In this document: positions 8,486 through 15,744 of the stretch, one piece after another | Numbering within the stretch: position 1 is the first letter of the stretch | Layout of the letters: every line of letters starts with the position of its first letter | From: CAZVJA01 sp964626885 | Lineage (GTDB): Bacteria; Planctomycetota; Planctomycetia; Planctomycetales; Planctomycetaceae | Reading direction: 5' to 3' | Length of the DNA: 25,413 nt | Assembly: GCA_964626885.1 (NCBI GenBank) | Contig: CAZVJA010000061.1 | Location: forward strand, 1 to 25,413 | The notes under the pieces: generated by a model | The model's input: the letters and a program-made list of their open reading frames with translations, nothing else | Databases searched by the model: none | What the model was told of the DNA's origin: nothing | Translations under genes and position numbers: made by a program

Positions 8486-8608
8486 TCCACTCTCCTTTTG
8501 ATTTTGCGTGTTAGATTCTCCGATTTTCCCAACTATCGACAGCTACAATGATGTCTGTATCACAGCGCATTTGCCAGAATAATTATTCGAAGACATGACG
8601 AACTGATC

Positions 8609-8627
8609 GCCTGGACTGTGTCCAGGC
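8609..8627. other. Short perfect hairpin between two minus-strand genes
   Basis: GCCTGGA and TCCAGGC form a 7-bp stem with a 5-nt loop. It lies between the end of the Sm-like gene (8710) and the start of the basic-tail protein gene (8485). No T-run follows on either strand, so it does not look like an intrinsic terminator. It could be an operator or an RNA structure in the leader of the downstream gene. Nothing else was seen in the 224-nt gap 8486-8709. Confidence 0.3.
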
Positions 8628-8709
8628 ACGAGTTCGAAGAAACTCACTTCTCTATTATCAGCCAGACTTCAAGCGGTAGGGAGCAACCTGAGGACGCTAA
8701 GCATCCAAG

Positions 8710-9006
8710 TTATTCCAACACATCGTCCAGCGCCGAGAAGCTGACCACTTCATCCCGCCGGACGAGGATCTGCCTGCGGTTCGAGTTGATGCCGTGCCGC
8801 TTCGCGTCGAGCACATACAGCTCACGCGTGGTCGTCGTGTCGCGGAGGTCGTGCATGTCGGCGTTTTCGAGCGAAAAGAAATTCGCGTCCCACGCCGCCA
8901 GCTTGCCGATGCAAACATACCGGCTCGCCAGATCGAGCACCACCTCACGACCAACCAGCGGCGCGAGCATGCCATCGGAAGCTGGATTGTTATCGGGTCG
9001 AGTCAT
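8710..9006 (-). CDS. Sm-like small protein, planctomycete-type, function unknown
   Basis: This 98-residue cytoplasmic protein has a short disordered start and then a pattern resembling an Sm/LSm fold. Residues 17-51 (LVGREVVLDLASRYVCIGKLAAWD...LENADMHD) match the usual 'G-x-V-x-L-x-y-x-G-x-L-x-x-x-D' Sm1 spacing, and residues 79-91 (QILVRRDEVVSFS) look like the Sm2 strand pair. Between them is HDLRDTTTTRELYVLD-x(3)-HG, which appears to be a family-specific insert. The start at 9006 is an ATG with a modest GGA 8-10 nt upstream. A role in RNA binding would follow if the fold is right, but I cannot verify it. It lies in the same direction as the VWA gene, separated by a 189-nt repeat-filled gap. 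Confidence 0.75.
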   Translation of the reverse strand: MTRPDNNPASDGMLAPLVGREVVLDLASRYVCIGKLAAWDANFFSLENADMHDLRDTTTTRELYVLDAKRHGINSNRRQILVRRDEVVSFSALDDVLE

Positions 9007-9012
9007 GGTTGG

Positions 9013-9190
9013 GGTCCGAATGACGAATATCTAATGCCAAGAAAAGCTCGAAGCGCGAATGACGATAAAAGCACGAAGCCTCCAAGCCCGAAACTTCACT
9101 TCGCGATCCGGAGAGCTATTCCTTCGTGCATCGGGCTTCTTTAGACATTCGGATTTCGTGCTTCATTAGACATTCGTCATTTGTCATTAG
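9013..9190. repeat. Degenerate intergenic repeat of the AAGCACGAA / TTCGTGCTT family, copy A
   Basis: The gap between the Sm-like and VWA genes is filled by low-complexity, partly inverted words. AAGCACGAA at 9069-9077 is the exact complement of TTCGTGCTT at 9155-9163, and variants of GAATGACGA near the left end are mirrored by ATTCGTCATT-type words near the right end. The 13-mer CATTCGGATTTCG at 9146-9158 recurs at 23889-23901 in copy B. No reading frame here looks coding. It may be transcribed as the 3' region of the VWA gene. Confidence 0.6.
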
Positions 9191-9195
9191 ACATT

Positions 9196-10167
9196 TCACT
9201 TCACATACCGGTACCGTCCTCGGTTGTCTTTCGCAATCGCCTGGAGAATGGCTTCTCCCTCGTGCGATGAAAACGCCACGGTATGGACGATTGTCTTATA
9301 CTTGTTGTATTCCTTCACGACATCGCGGGCTTCCGGAGGAATCTCGCCGTCGGTCAGAAAGAAAACGACATCCGGCCGCAGTTCCAATGCCTGCCGCAGT
9401 GCGTCTTCGGGACGGGTGCTGCCGCCAGGTATCAATTGACCCATCCATTTTGTCGCCTTCTTCCTCATGGAAACCGTCGCCGGATACAACCGGGCTTCGG
9501 AGTCGGGTGCGAACAAGGGAATCGGTCCGTTGTTGTAGAAGATGATGGCAAATTTCTGCCAAGTCTTCAGATCAGCGAGCGACTTCTGCAACTCATTCAA
9601 CGCGAGCATGAACCGTGTCCGGGGGGGGCCTTCCCGCGACACCTGATCTTCCATGCTGCCGGAAGCATCGACCACGAACACAAACGACACACCAGACTCT
9701 CGCGTGCCGAAAAAGCCGACCTTGGGGCCGTCAGTTCCCGTCGCAGCCATGGCCGCGCCCGCCAGCTCCGCGGGATTCATTCCATTTTCACGCGGTTCCA
9801 GTGCCGCCGCCTCAGCCGCGGCATCGGAAGTTCCCACTCCCTCGAGCGCTTTGGCCTCCAAAGCAGGGGCCTCGAACATGACGTTGTCGAGCTGTTCCCC
9901 CTTGGGATCACCGGTGTTGATTGCCGATTGAATTACCAGATCCCCGCCAGAACCGGGAAGCGCGATCAGCACGGCCGCAAGCGCCAGCACCAGCAGCAGG
10001 TGAAACAGGATCGACGAGCCGGCTGCAACGCCCCACTCTCGAAAGCTCTGCCGATGATCGCTGGGGAGAAGCTCCTGCTCTATCTGGGTTGAGACATTGT
10101 CAACAGGAACAGGAGACCCCTTCCTCAATCTCCTCGGCCCCGGTTTTTCGACCACGGAGACGCTCAT
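9196..10167 (-). CDS. Membrane-anchored von Willebrand factor A (VWA) domain protein
   Basis: This is a 323-residue protein with a short cytoplasmic N-terminus, one transmembrane segment at about residues 48-71, an Ala/Glu-rich linker (about 95-145) and a VWA domain from about 158 to the end. The metal-ion-dependent adhesion site is intact: DASGS at 167-171, Thr251 in GGST and Asp273 in LTDGE. The domain is therefore expected to bind Mg2+ and a protein ligand outside the cytoplasm. The ATG at 10167 is chosen over one 15 nt upstream because GGAAGGAG lies 5 nt before it. Such membrane-tethered VWA proteins are common in planctomycetes, but their partners are mostly unknown. It is divergent from the CX4CH protein gene; the 293-nt gap between them contains no other gene that I can support. 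Confidence 0.9.
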   Translation of the reverse strand: MSVSVVEKPGPRRLRKGSPVPVDNVSTQIEQELLPSDHRQSFREWGVAAGSSILFHLLLVLALAAVLIALPGSGGDLVIQSAINTGDPKGEQLDNVMFEAPALEAKALEGVGTSDAAAEAAALEPRENGMNPAELAGAAMAATGTDGPKVGFFGTRESGVSFVFVVDASGSMEDQVSREGPPRTRFMLALNELQKSLADLKTWQKFAIIFYNNGPIPLFAPDSEARLYPATVSMRKKATKWMGQLIPGGSTRPEDALRQALELRPDVVFFLTDGEIPPEARDVVKEYNKYKTIVHTVAFSSHEGEAILQAIAKDNRGRYRYVK

Positions 10168-10460
10168 CCAAACTCCTTCCAAAGACGTGCGACATCGAGC
10201 GGCCCGTCCCTTTGAGTGTGCCCACTCCCGATCAAAAACACAACGGGGATGTTGCCGAATCCCCTACGGGACAGCGGATTCCGGGAATTCCGGCTGTTTT
10301 TCCAGCATCCATGGGGGGAGCTCCAGGGAATCCGACTTCTGCGGGGCTCGCCTTGACCCGAAATTCCGGCTCAGGTACGTTCCCGCTCCTCTCTCGTCTC
10401 CCCTCTCTTAGGTTCCGCGTCGCTCCCTCCGGTCGCGAGGTCGCCTTGCAGCGTTCCAAC

Positions 10461-11570
10461 ATGCCAACATCAAGCATTGCCTCGTTAATCACCCTCGCTT
10501 TGCTGATGGTGTGCCAACCGGTGTTCGCACAATCACCTTCACAGGCAGCGACCGGTATCGCGACTGTGCTCGTTCTCAAGAATGGTCGCACCCTTCAAGG
10601 AATCGTCAACCGGAATTCCACCGGCTATGTCGTCCAGTTGCCGGCCGGGAGCCTGTCGATTGACGATGATCAGGTTCTGTTTATCGCAGCTGACCGTACC
10701 GAAGCGTTTACGAAGGCACGCGGTACAATCGACATCAAGCTGGCGGACGACCACGTCAAGCTCGCCACCTGGTGTCTGACCAACAGCTACCATGCCGAAG
10801 CAGCGGCCGAACTGCGCGAAGCACTCCAGATCGAACCGGGGCACAAAGAGGCTCGGATGATGCTCGCGCGGCTGGAATCGATCATGAATCCGGAGAAACC
10901 CCGGCATCAGCAGGTCGAACAATCGGCTTCCCGAACGATTGACGGATTTGACGTGCCGGAGGTGCGCCCGCTCGGAGACTTCCCCCGTGAGATCGGTCTG
11001 GAGTTTGTCTCAAAGGTCCAACCGATCCTGATGAACAAATGCGCGACCAGCGGATGTCATGGACCGAACGAGACGAACAAGCTTCGGCTGGAGCGCGTCG
11101 TCAGTGGCGCAAACCGCAACCGGCTCTACACCGAACGGAACCTGGCGGCGGTGCTGGAACAGATTGATATCTCCAACCCCGAGCGCAGCCCACTGCTGAT
11201 TCGGCCGCGAGGTGCCCACGGAAAAAACGGCGGTTCTCTCTTCTCTGGTCCGGGGAGCGCGGAACAACTCGAAATGTTAAGGAGTTGGGTGGTGACCGTC
11301 GCAAGCGACAAATCAACAAACAAACAGGCAGAGGCCTCTAAGACCAACTTGCTCAAGCGTGACATCCTCATCGCCCCCGAAACGCCTTCTATTTCAGGAG
11401 CAGGGAAGACGGAGAACAGAGGACCGAAAGCAGAAAAAAGACAACAACGCTCGGAAGATCTGCTCGAACAAACATTGCTCGATCAGCGCCCCGACATGTT
11501 CGATCCGCGGGAGTTCAACGAGCGTCATCATGGAACCGGGCGGAACCGCAAGACCCTCAACGGCAATTGA
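10461..11570 (+). CDS. Secreted protein with TPR-like region and CX4CH (haem-c-like) motif
   Basis: The product is 369 residues with a Sec signal peptide (1-23, VFAQ). Residues about 33-88 form a small beta region (VLVLKNGRTLQGIVNR, then LPAGSLSIDDDQVLFI) of the kind seen in exported planctomycete proteins. Residues 95-140 look like one or two TPR helical pairs (AEAAAELREALQIEPGHKEARMMLARL). Then comes KVQPILMNKCATSGCHGP, where C194, C199 and H200 make a CX4CH motif. Spacings longer than CX2CH are known in some c-type cytochromes, so covalent haem is possible but not proven. The C-terminal 80 residues are charged and low-complexity, ending DMFDPREFNERHHG. The ATG at 10461 is chosen for the signal peptide; its ribosome site is weak. 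In-frame sequence upstream to 9921 is antisense to the VWA gene and not coding. Confidence 0.83.
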   Translation: MPTSSIASLITLALLMVCQPVFAQSPSQAATGIATVLVLKNGRTLQGIVNRNSTGYVVQLPAGSLSIDDDQVLFIAADRTEAFTKARGTIDIKLADDHVKLATWCLTNSYHAEAAAELREALQIEPGHKEARMMLARLESIMNPEKPRHQQVEQSASRTIDGFDVPEVRPLGDFPREIGLEFVSKVQPILMNKCATSGCHGPNETNKLRLERVVSGANRNRLYTERNLAAVLEQIDISNPERSPLLIRPRGAHGKNGGSLFSGPGSAEQLEMLRSWVVTVASDKSTNKQAEASKTNLLKRDILIAPETPSISGAGKTENRGPKAEKRQQRSEDLLEQTLLDQRPDMFDPREFNERHHGTGRNRKTLNGN

Positions 11571-11615
11571 ACACATCCGCCAAATCGGCCGCATTCGAAC
11601 ATCGATGCAGAATGC

Positions 11616-11759
11616 TTACAAGTGGTTTCAAAACCGGGAGGGCGAGGGGGCACCGCCCGGTGGGTGGTCCGCCGAGCCGCTGCATCCGAAAGTCTCTGGT
11701 TGCGGCGGCTCCGACGGAGCGTCGCCCTCCCAAATACAAGGTTTTGAAACCACTTCTAA
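11616..11759. repeat. Long-inverted-repeat element, copy 1 (144 bp)
   Basis: The outer ends are AAGTGGTTTCAAAACC (11620-11635) and its exact complement at 11740-11755, extended to 20 bp with one mismatch at 11616-11635 and 11740-11759. Inside, GGGAGGGCGA (11636-11645) is mirrored by TCGCCCTCCC (11722-11731), with an 8-nt spacer present only on the right. A GC-rich block (GGGCACCGCCC at 11648, GGGTGGTCCGC at 11662) precedes a 44-nt core at 11669-11712. It lies between two convergent gene ends (11570 and 11799) and has no coding capacity of its own. It could fold into a long RNA hairpin. A second copy is at 19509-19654. Confidence 0.85.
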
Positions 11760-11798
11760 CCAACTCTCCCGTGCGCAAGCTCGGACCGGCCGCATTGC

Positions 11799-12926
11799 TC
11801 AGCAGCACCACCGCCGGATCGCTCTCGTGAACATCTCAACGCCGAGGTCGATCTGTTCCAGGTCGATCCATTCATCGTGCGTGTGCGCCTGCTTGACGCT
11901 CCCCGGTCCGAAGACCACCAGTTCCTTCAGTGCCGTGAACATCGTCCCGTCGGTACCGTAGGCGACAATCTTCGGTGCGCTGCGGCCTGTCACTTCGAGC
12001 ATCTCCTGCACGAATTGCGACTTTGGGTCCGTATAGAGCGGGCCGGCACACCACTGTAACTCAAAGTCAATGCCGCACCGCTCGGCGGCCGCACGAGCCC
12101 GGGCAATGAGCTTGTCCGGGTCCATATTGGGCATGGGACGAAAATAAACCGTGCAAATGCTCTGCGGCGGCGTGATGTTGATCGCCTTCGTATGGTCGTT
12201 GATGCCGATGTTCCAACTCACCGTCGGCGGGTCGAACTCGGCGTTCTGCCATTGCGGATCGTTCTCCGTCTCGTCGTGCAGTTTTTTCATCTCGGCCAGA
12301 AACGGAATCATCTTGAGATTCGCGTTGATGCCGTCGCGCGTGCTCGAATGCGCCGCCCGTCCCCGCGAGACGGCCTTGAAACCATACGTCCCCTTGTGAG
12401 CATGCACGACTTCCAGCAGCGTCGGCTCGCCGATGATGCCGCGCGTCCCTCCGGCCACCATCTCCTTGAACAGTTCCGATCGTTGCGCGACCTGCGCCGC
12501 GCCGCCATAGCCGACTTCCTCATCGGCCGTGCAGGTCACATACAACGGCTGCTTGAGTTCCCCTGCTGCAAACTTCGAAGCCGCTGTGAGTATGCAGCCG
12601 ATCGAACCTTTCATGTCGCAACTGCCGCGACCGTAAAGCTTCCCCTCTTTCACGGTCGGCACAAACGGCCCATGATCCTCGAAGAACCACGGGTCGGCCG
12701 GGACGACATCGGTATGGGCAAAGTACGCAAGCCCGCCGGTCCCCTTCCCTTTTTTGCCGACGACGTTCGACTTCGGCACGCCGCGCGGATCGTTGTAATT
12801 GACCCGCTCAGTCTCGAAGCCGAGCTTGCGGAGCGCGGCCTCGACATAATCGGTGACCGGCACGTTCGTCAGATTGCTCGTCGATTCAAAGGTGACGAGA
12901 TCTTTGACATAGGACAAAGCTTCCAT
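11799..12926 (-). CDS. M20 family metallopeptidase/deacylase (ArgE/DapE-like)
   Basis: The 375-residue product is a full-length M20 zinc hydrolase, a family that includes acetylornithine deacetylase, succinyl-diaminopimelate desuccinylase and carboxypeptidases. Metal ligands and catalytic residues are visible: His71 and Asp73 in AHTDVVP, Asp104 in GRGSCDMKG, the Glu136-Glu137 pair in TADEEVGYGG, Glu167 in GEPT and His350 near the C-terminus. His193 in RAAHSS belongs to the dimerisation (lid) domain that contributes to the active site. The substrate cannot be settled from sequence; the acetylornithine deacetylase group fits best by motif wording. No other arginine or lysine biosynthesis gene is nearby. 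The ATG at 12926 gives the normal N-terminus. The gene is followed by the SDR gene upstream on the same strand, 72 nt away. Confidence 0.9.
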   Translation of the reverse strand: MEALSYVKDLVTFESTSNLTNVPVTDYVEAALRKLGFETERVNYNDPRGVPKSNVVGKKGKGTGGLAYFAHTDVVPADPWFFEDHGPFVPTVKEGKLYGRGSCDMKGSIGCILTAASKFAAGELKQPLYVTCTADEEVGYGGAAQVAQRSELFKEMVAGGTRGIIGEPTLLEVVHAHKGTYGFKAVSRGRAAHSSTRDGINANLKMIPFLAEMKKLHDETENDPQWQNAEFDPPTVSWNIGINDHTKAINITPPQSICTVYFRPMPNMDPDKLIARARAAAERCGIDFELQWCAGPLYTDPKSQFVQEMLEVTGRSAPKIVAYGTDGTMFTALKELVVFGPGSVKQAHTHDEWIDLEQIDLGVEMFTRAIRRWCC

Positions 12927-12998
12927 TCGATCAACTTCTCCAAGCTAAACAACCACGCATATTGACGCGGACTCAATGTCCACCTTTCATTAAAGCAG

Positions 12999-13769
12999 CT
13001 ACTTCGCCACATACCCCCCATCGACCATCAGGCACTCCGCCGTGATGAACGAGGCATCTTCGGACGCGAGAAACGCAATCGCCGCAGCAATCTCGCGCGG
13101 CTCGCAGATCCGCTTGATCATGTGGCTGGCACCCCACTTTTCGTGAGCATCGGCCTGTGCGCGCGTTAGACCGTCCTCCGCCACCAGCTTCTGCACAATC
13201 GGCGTCCAGACGGTGCCGGGGCAGACGGCATTCACACGAATGTTGTCATCCGCTAGATCGAGGGCCATGCAGCGCGTGAGGTTCGCGACCGCAGCCTTGG
13301 TGGAATTGTAAGTCCAGTAGTTCGGCTGCGCGATAAAGCTCGAAATCGAGCCAAGATTGACGATCGCCCCGCCGCCGACTTTCCGCAGTTCAGGGACGAC
13401 GTGCTTCGCCATCAGGGCCGGCCCCATGATGTTGACGTCGAGTGCTTTCCGCCAGTCGCCAACCGTGCCGTCAATTCCCTTGAGGATGAACAGCACGGCG
13501 TTGTTCACCAGCACGTTGATCTGGCCGAACTCTTTTGCGACCCGCGCGACGGCTGACATCACGCTTTTTTCGTCCGACACATCGGTCTGCACGAAGAGCG
13601 CCCGTCCACCGGAGGCGTTGATCTTCTCCGCCGCATGTTTGCCAGTGTCGGCGTTGATTTCCGCAACTGCGACCAGCGCCCCTTCCGAGGCGAATCGTTC
13701 GCAGGTTGCCTGCCCGATCCCGGAACCGCCGCCGGTGACGATCACGCTCTTGCCCTCGAAGCGTCTCAT
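12999..13769 (-). CDS. Short-chain dehydrogenase/reductase (SDR), classical type
   Basis: This 256-residue NAD(P)-dependent oxidoreductase has the full classical SDR motif set: cofactor loop TGGGSGIG at 12-19, Asp63 in TDVSD, NNA at 89-91, Asn113, Ser141, Tyr154 and Lys158 (YNSTK), then PG at 184-185 and the C-terminal CLMVDGGY. The acidic AEIN at the end of strand 2 suggests a preference for NAD(H), an inference. NNA is followed by Val instead of the usual Gly. The ATG at 13769 has GGGAGC directly upstream. The substrate is unknown; SDRs of this wording are often labelled 3-oxoacyl-ACP reductase-like or sugar/alcohol dehydrogenases. It is transcribed towards the M20 gene, and the 72-nt gap would allow co-transcription. 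Confidence 0.92.
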   Translation of the reverse strand: MRRFEGKSVIVTGGGSGIGQATCERFASEGALVAVAEINADTGKHAAEKINASGGRALFVQTDVSDEKSVMSAVARVAKEFGQINVLVNNAVLFILKGIDGTVGDWRKALDVNIMGPALMAKHVVPELRKVGGGAIVNLGSISSFIAQPNYWTYNSTKAAVANLTRCMALDLADDNIRVNAVCPGTVWTPIVQKLVAEDGLTRAQADAHEKWGASHMIKRICEPREIAAAIAFLASEDASFITAECLMVDGGYVAK

Positions 13770-13941
13770 GCTCCCGTCCCCTGCTAAATCATCCTGTCAT
13801 TCCCGTGAACTGATCGTGCACGGATTTCATTACAAGGTCAAGAGGGGAGCAGGCGTCGGGTGGTCGGGCAATCAGGCTTCTGGCTTCATCAACGGCCGTC
13901 CTCCTCCATCTTCCTCCCTCCGCCTTCCGTCCTTACTAACC

Positions 13942-13965
13942 GCTGAAAGCTGATCGCTGAAAGCT
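13942..13965. repeat. 14-bp-period direct repeat 16 nt past the ubiB stop
   Basis: GCTGAAAGCT (13942-13951), GATC, then GCTGAAAGCT again (13956-13965). Read in the direction of the ubiB-like gene this is AGCTTTCAGC-GATC-AGCTTTCAGC. A related pair follows the stop codons of two other genes here. GAAAGCT (13945) and AGCTTTC (13962) can also pair as a 7-bp hairpin. The rest of the 13770-13981 gap is mainly a pyrimidine-rich stretch near 13897-13935 without a gene. Confidence 0.6.
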
Positions 13966-13981
13966 TTCTCGTGGCTCTTCC

Positions 13982-15649
13982 CTACAGCCGGCCGCTGCGG
14001 AAGACGCCATAGATCAGCCAGATCCCGAGAAAACTGGATGCCAGAAAGACCGGCAGACTGAACCAGAGAGACCCCGGTCCGGTGCGGATGATGAGAGCCG
14101 AAGCCACGATCAGCGACGACATCACGACCCCAATCACCACGCGATTGCTCGAGCGATCGAGTTCAGTGATCAGATGATCGAGTCCGCGATGGTCCATCTG
14201 CATTTTCAACTCATCCTTGCTGAGCTTCTCGATGCTGCGTCCAAAATGCAGCGGCAGGTCGTGCGCCAACTTCAAGAATGTCTTCGATTCCGCCACCATG
14301 CGGGCGGAAATGCGGCGGGGACTGTACCTTTCTTTGACCACTTCCTCGACGAACGGCGCAAGGTGTGTCGCCAGATTGAACTCCGGATCAATCCCGGCCC
14401 CAACCCCTTCGAGCGTCACGAGCGCGCGAATCAGGAGCATCAGATCCCCCGGACAGCGGATGCCATGATTGGCGAGAATCCGCACGAAGTCGGTCAGCAT
14501 GCTGCCGACGTTGATCTTATCGAGCGATAAGCCGTAATAGTTATCGACGAAATCCCGGACGTCGGCCCGCAACAGCGGCGCGTCGCAGGGGCGAAACGGC
14601 TGCCCGACGGTGAGGATCACCTCGACGGCCGTCGGCACGTCGCGCTGCGTGACCGCCAGGAACAGATCGATGAGCTGCTCCCGTTTCTCGTCATCGAGCA
14701 GGCCGATCATGCCGTAATCGAGCAGGCAGATCGAGCCGTCACGCAACACGCGAATGTTTCCGGGGTGCGGATCGCCGTGAAATAGCCCTAATTGAAACGC
14801 CTGCTTCATGAAGATCCGCGCGCCGTTGGCGGCGAGATCCTGCCGCGAGATACGAATGGCCTGAAGCGCTTCGCGATCGTCGATCCGGCAGCCTTCGATG
14901 AACTGCATCGTCAGAACCGCCTCGGTGGTCAAATCCCAATGCACGCGGGGAACTTTGAGGGTCGCGTCATTCTTGAACAGCCGCGCGAATTCGTCCATCG
15001 TGCGGGCTTCGCGGGTGTAATTGAGCTCGCGGCGAATGGTCCGCGAGAAATGATTCACCAGACCGACCGGATCAAAGATCTCTGCTTCGGGGATATGCCG
15101 CTCGGCCATCACCGCCAGTTCCGACATCAGCGACAAATCGCGCTCGACGTCGCGAACAACGTTCGGGCGGCGAATTTTGACCGCGACCTTCGAGCCGTCC
15201 CGCAACGTTGCGCGGTGCACCTGCCCCAGAGATCCGGCCGCCAGCGGTTTTGAATCAAATTCCACGAAGAGCTGTTCCGGCGGGGCCCCCAGCTCGTCTT
15301 CGATCACTTTGACCACTTCTTCGGACGGGAACGGGGGAACCTGCTCCTGCAACAACGATAGCTCGTCGATCACGTCGGCCGGTACGAGATCGGGCCGGGT
15401 GCTGATCACCTGACCGAACTTGATAAAGGTGGCTCCCAGGCTTTCGAGGGCGAGGCGAATCCGCTGCGCGCGAGTGGCGACCGGTTTGGGTGGTTTCGCG
15501 CGGCGAAAGAAGATTCCGCGTCCCCATTGCAAATAGCGGGCCAGCCCCAGCCGTTCGACGACGTCGCCGAATCCATGCTTCAGCAGCACCGTGGCGATTT
15601 CACGGCTGCGGCCGAGATTGCGGAGGAATCGGAGCGGATGAGATTCCAC
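13982..15649 (-). CDS. ubiB: UbiB/ABC1/ADCK family atypical kinase-like protein
   Basis: The 555-residue product carries the UbiB signature: KxGQ motif (KFGQ, 77-80), Ala-rich nucleotide loop AAGSLGQVH (137-145) replacing the usual Gly-rich loop, invariant Lys158 in VAVKIRRP, the HGDPHPGN catalytic loop (291-298), and DYG (311-313) in place of DFG. Two hydrophobic segments at the C-terminus (about 504-548) anchor it in the membrane. Family members are ATPases or kinase-like proteins that support isoprenoid-quinone synthesis or lipid handling; no ubi or men gene is adjacent. The GTG at 15649 is chosen because AGGA lies about 8 nt upstream; a GTG at 15664 is an alternative that adds five residues but lacks a ribosome site. 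It runs in the same direction as the AAA+ gene upstream, 95 nt away. Confidence 0.92.
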   Translation of the reverse strand: MESHPLRFLRNLGRSREIATVLLKHGFGDVVERLGLARYLQWGRGIFFRRAKPPKPVATRAQRIRLALESLGATFIKFGQVISTRPDLVPADVIDELSLLQEQVPPFPSEEVVKVIEDELGAPPEQLFVEFDSKPLAAGSLGQVHRATLRDGSKVAVKIRRPNVVRDVERDLSLMSELAVMAERHIPEAEIFDPVGLVNHFSRTIRRELNYTREARTMDEFARLFKNDATLKVPRVHWDLTTEAVLTMQFIEGCRIDDREALQAIRISRQDLAANGARIFMKQAFQLGLFHGDPHPGNIRVLRDGSICLLDYGMIGLLDDEKREQLIDLFLAVTQRDVPTAVEVILTVGQPFRPCDAPLLRADVRDFVDNYYGLSLDKINVGSMLTDFVRILANHGIRCPGDLMLLIRALVTLEGVGAGIDPEFNLATHLAPFVEEVVKERYSPRRISARMVAESKTFLKLAHDLPLHFGRSIEKLSKDELKMQMDHRGLDHLITELDRSSNRVVIGVVMSSLIVASALIIRTGPGSLWFSLPVFLASSFLGIWLIYGVFRSGRL

Positions 15650-15711
15650 GGAACTGTTCCTCACGCGGTATCCCGCAGATTGTCAACTGCGGATACGGCT
15701 TTCATCGGATT

Positions 15712-15735
15712 GCTGCAAGCGGACCGCTGACAGCT
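15712..15735. repeat. 14-bp-period direct repeat 9 nt past the AAA+ ATPase stop
   Basis: GCTGCAAGCG (15712-15721), GACC, then GCTGACAGCT (15726-15735). Read in the direction of the ATPase gene it is AGCTGTCAGC-GGTC-CGCTTGCAGC, the same layout as at 13942 and 19409: two 10-mers separated by 4 nt. This copy is more diverged between its two halves. Confidence 0.5.
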
Positions 15736-15744
15736 TCCTTCATC

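Noticed and set aside
9921..10460. 180-residue in-frame extension upstream of the CX4CH protein
   Set aside because: It is antisense to the VWA gene, is Arg/Ser/Pro-rich, lacks a ribosome site, and would bury the signal peptide that begins at 10461.
11557..11830. Overlapping short reading frames on both strands in 11557-11830
   Set aside because: They are translations of the inverted-repeat element; similar peptides arise from copy 2, which reflects DNA repeat identity rather than protein coding.
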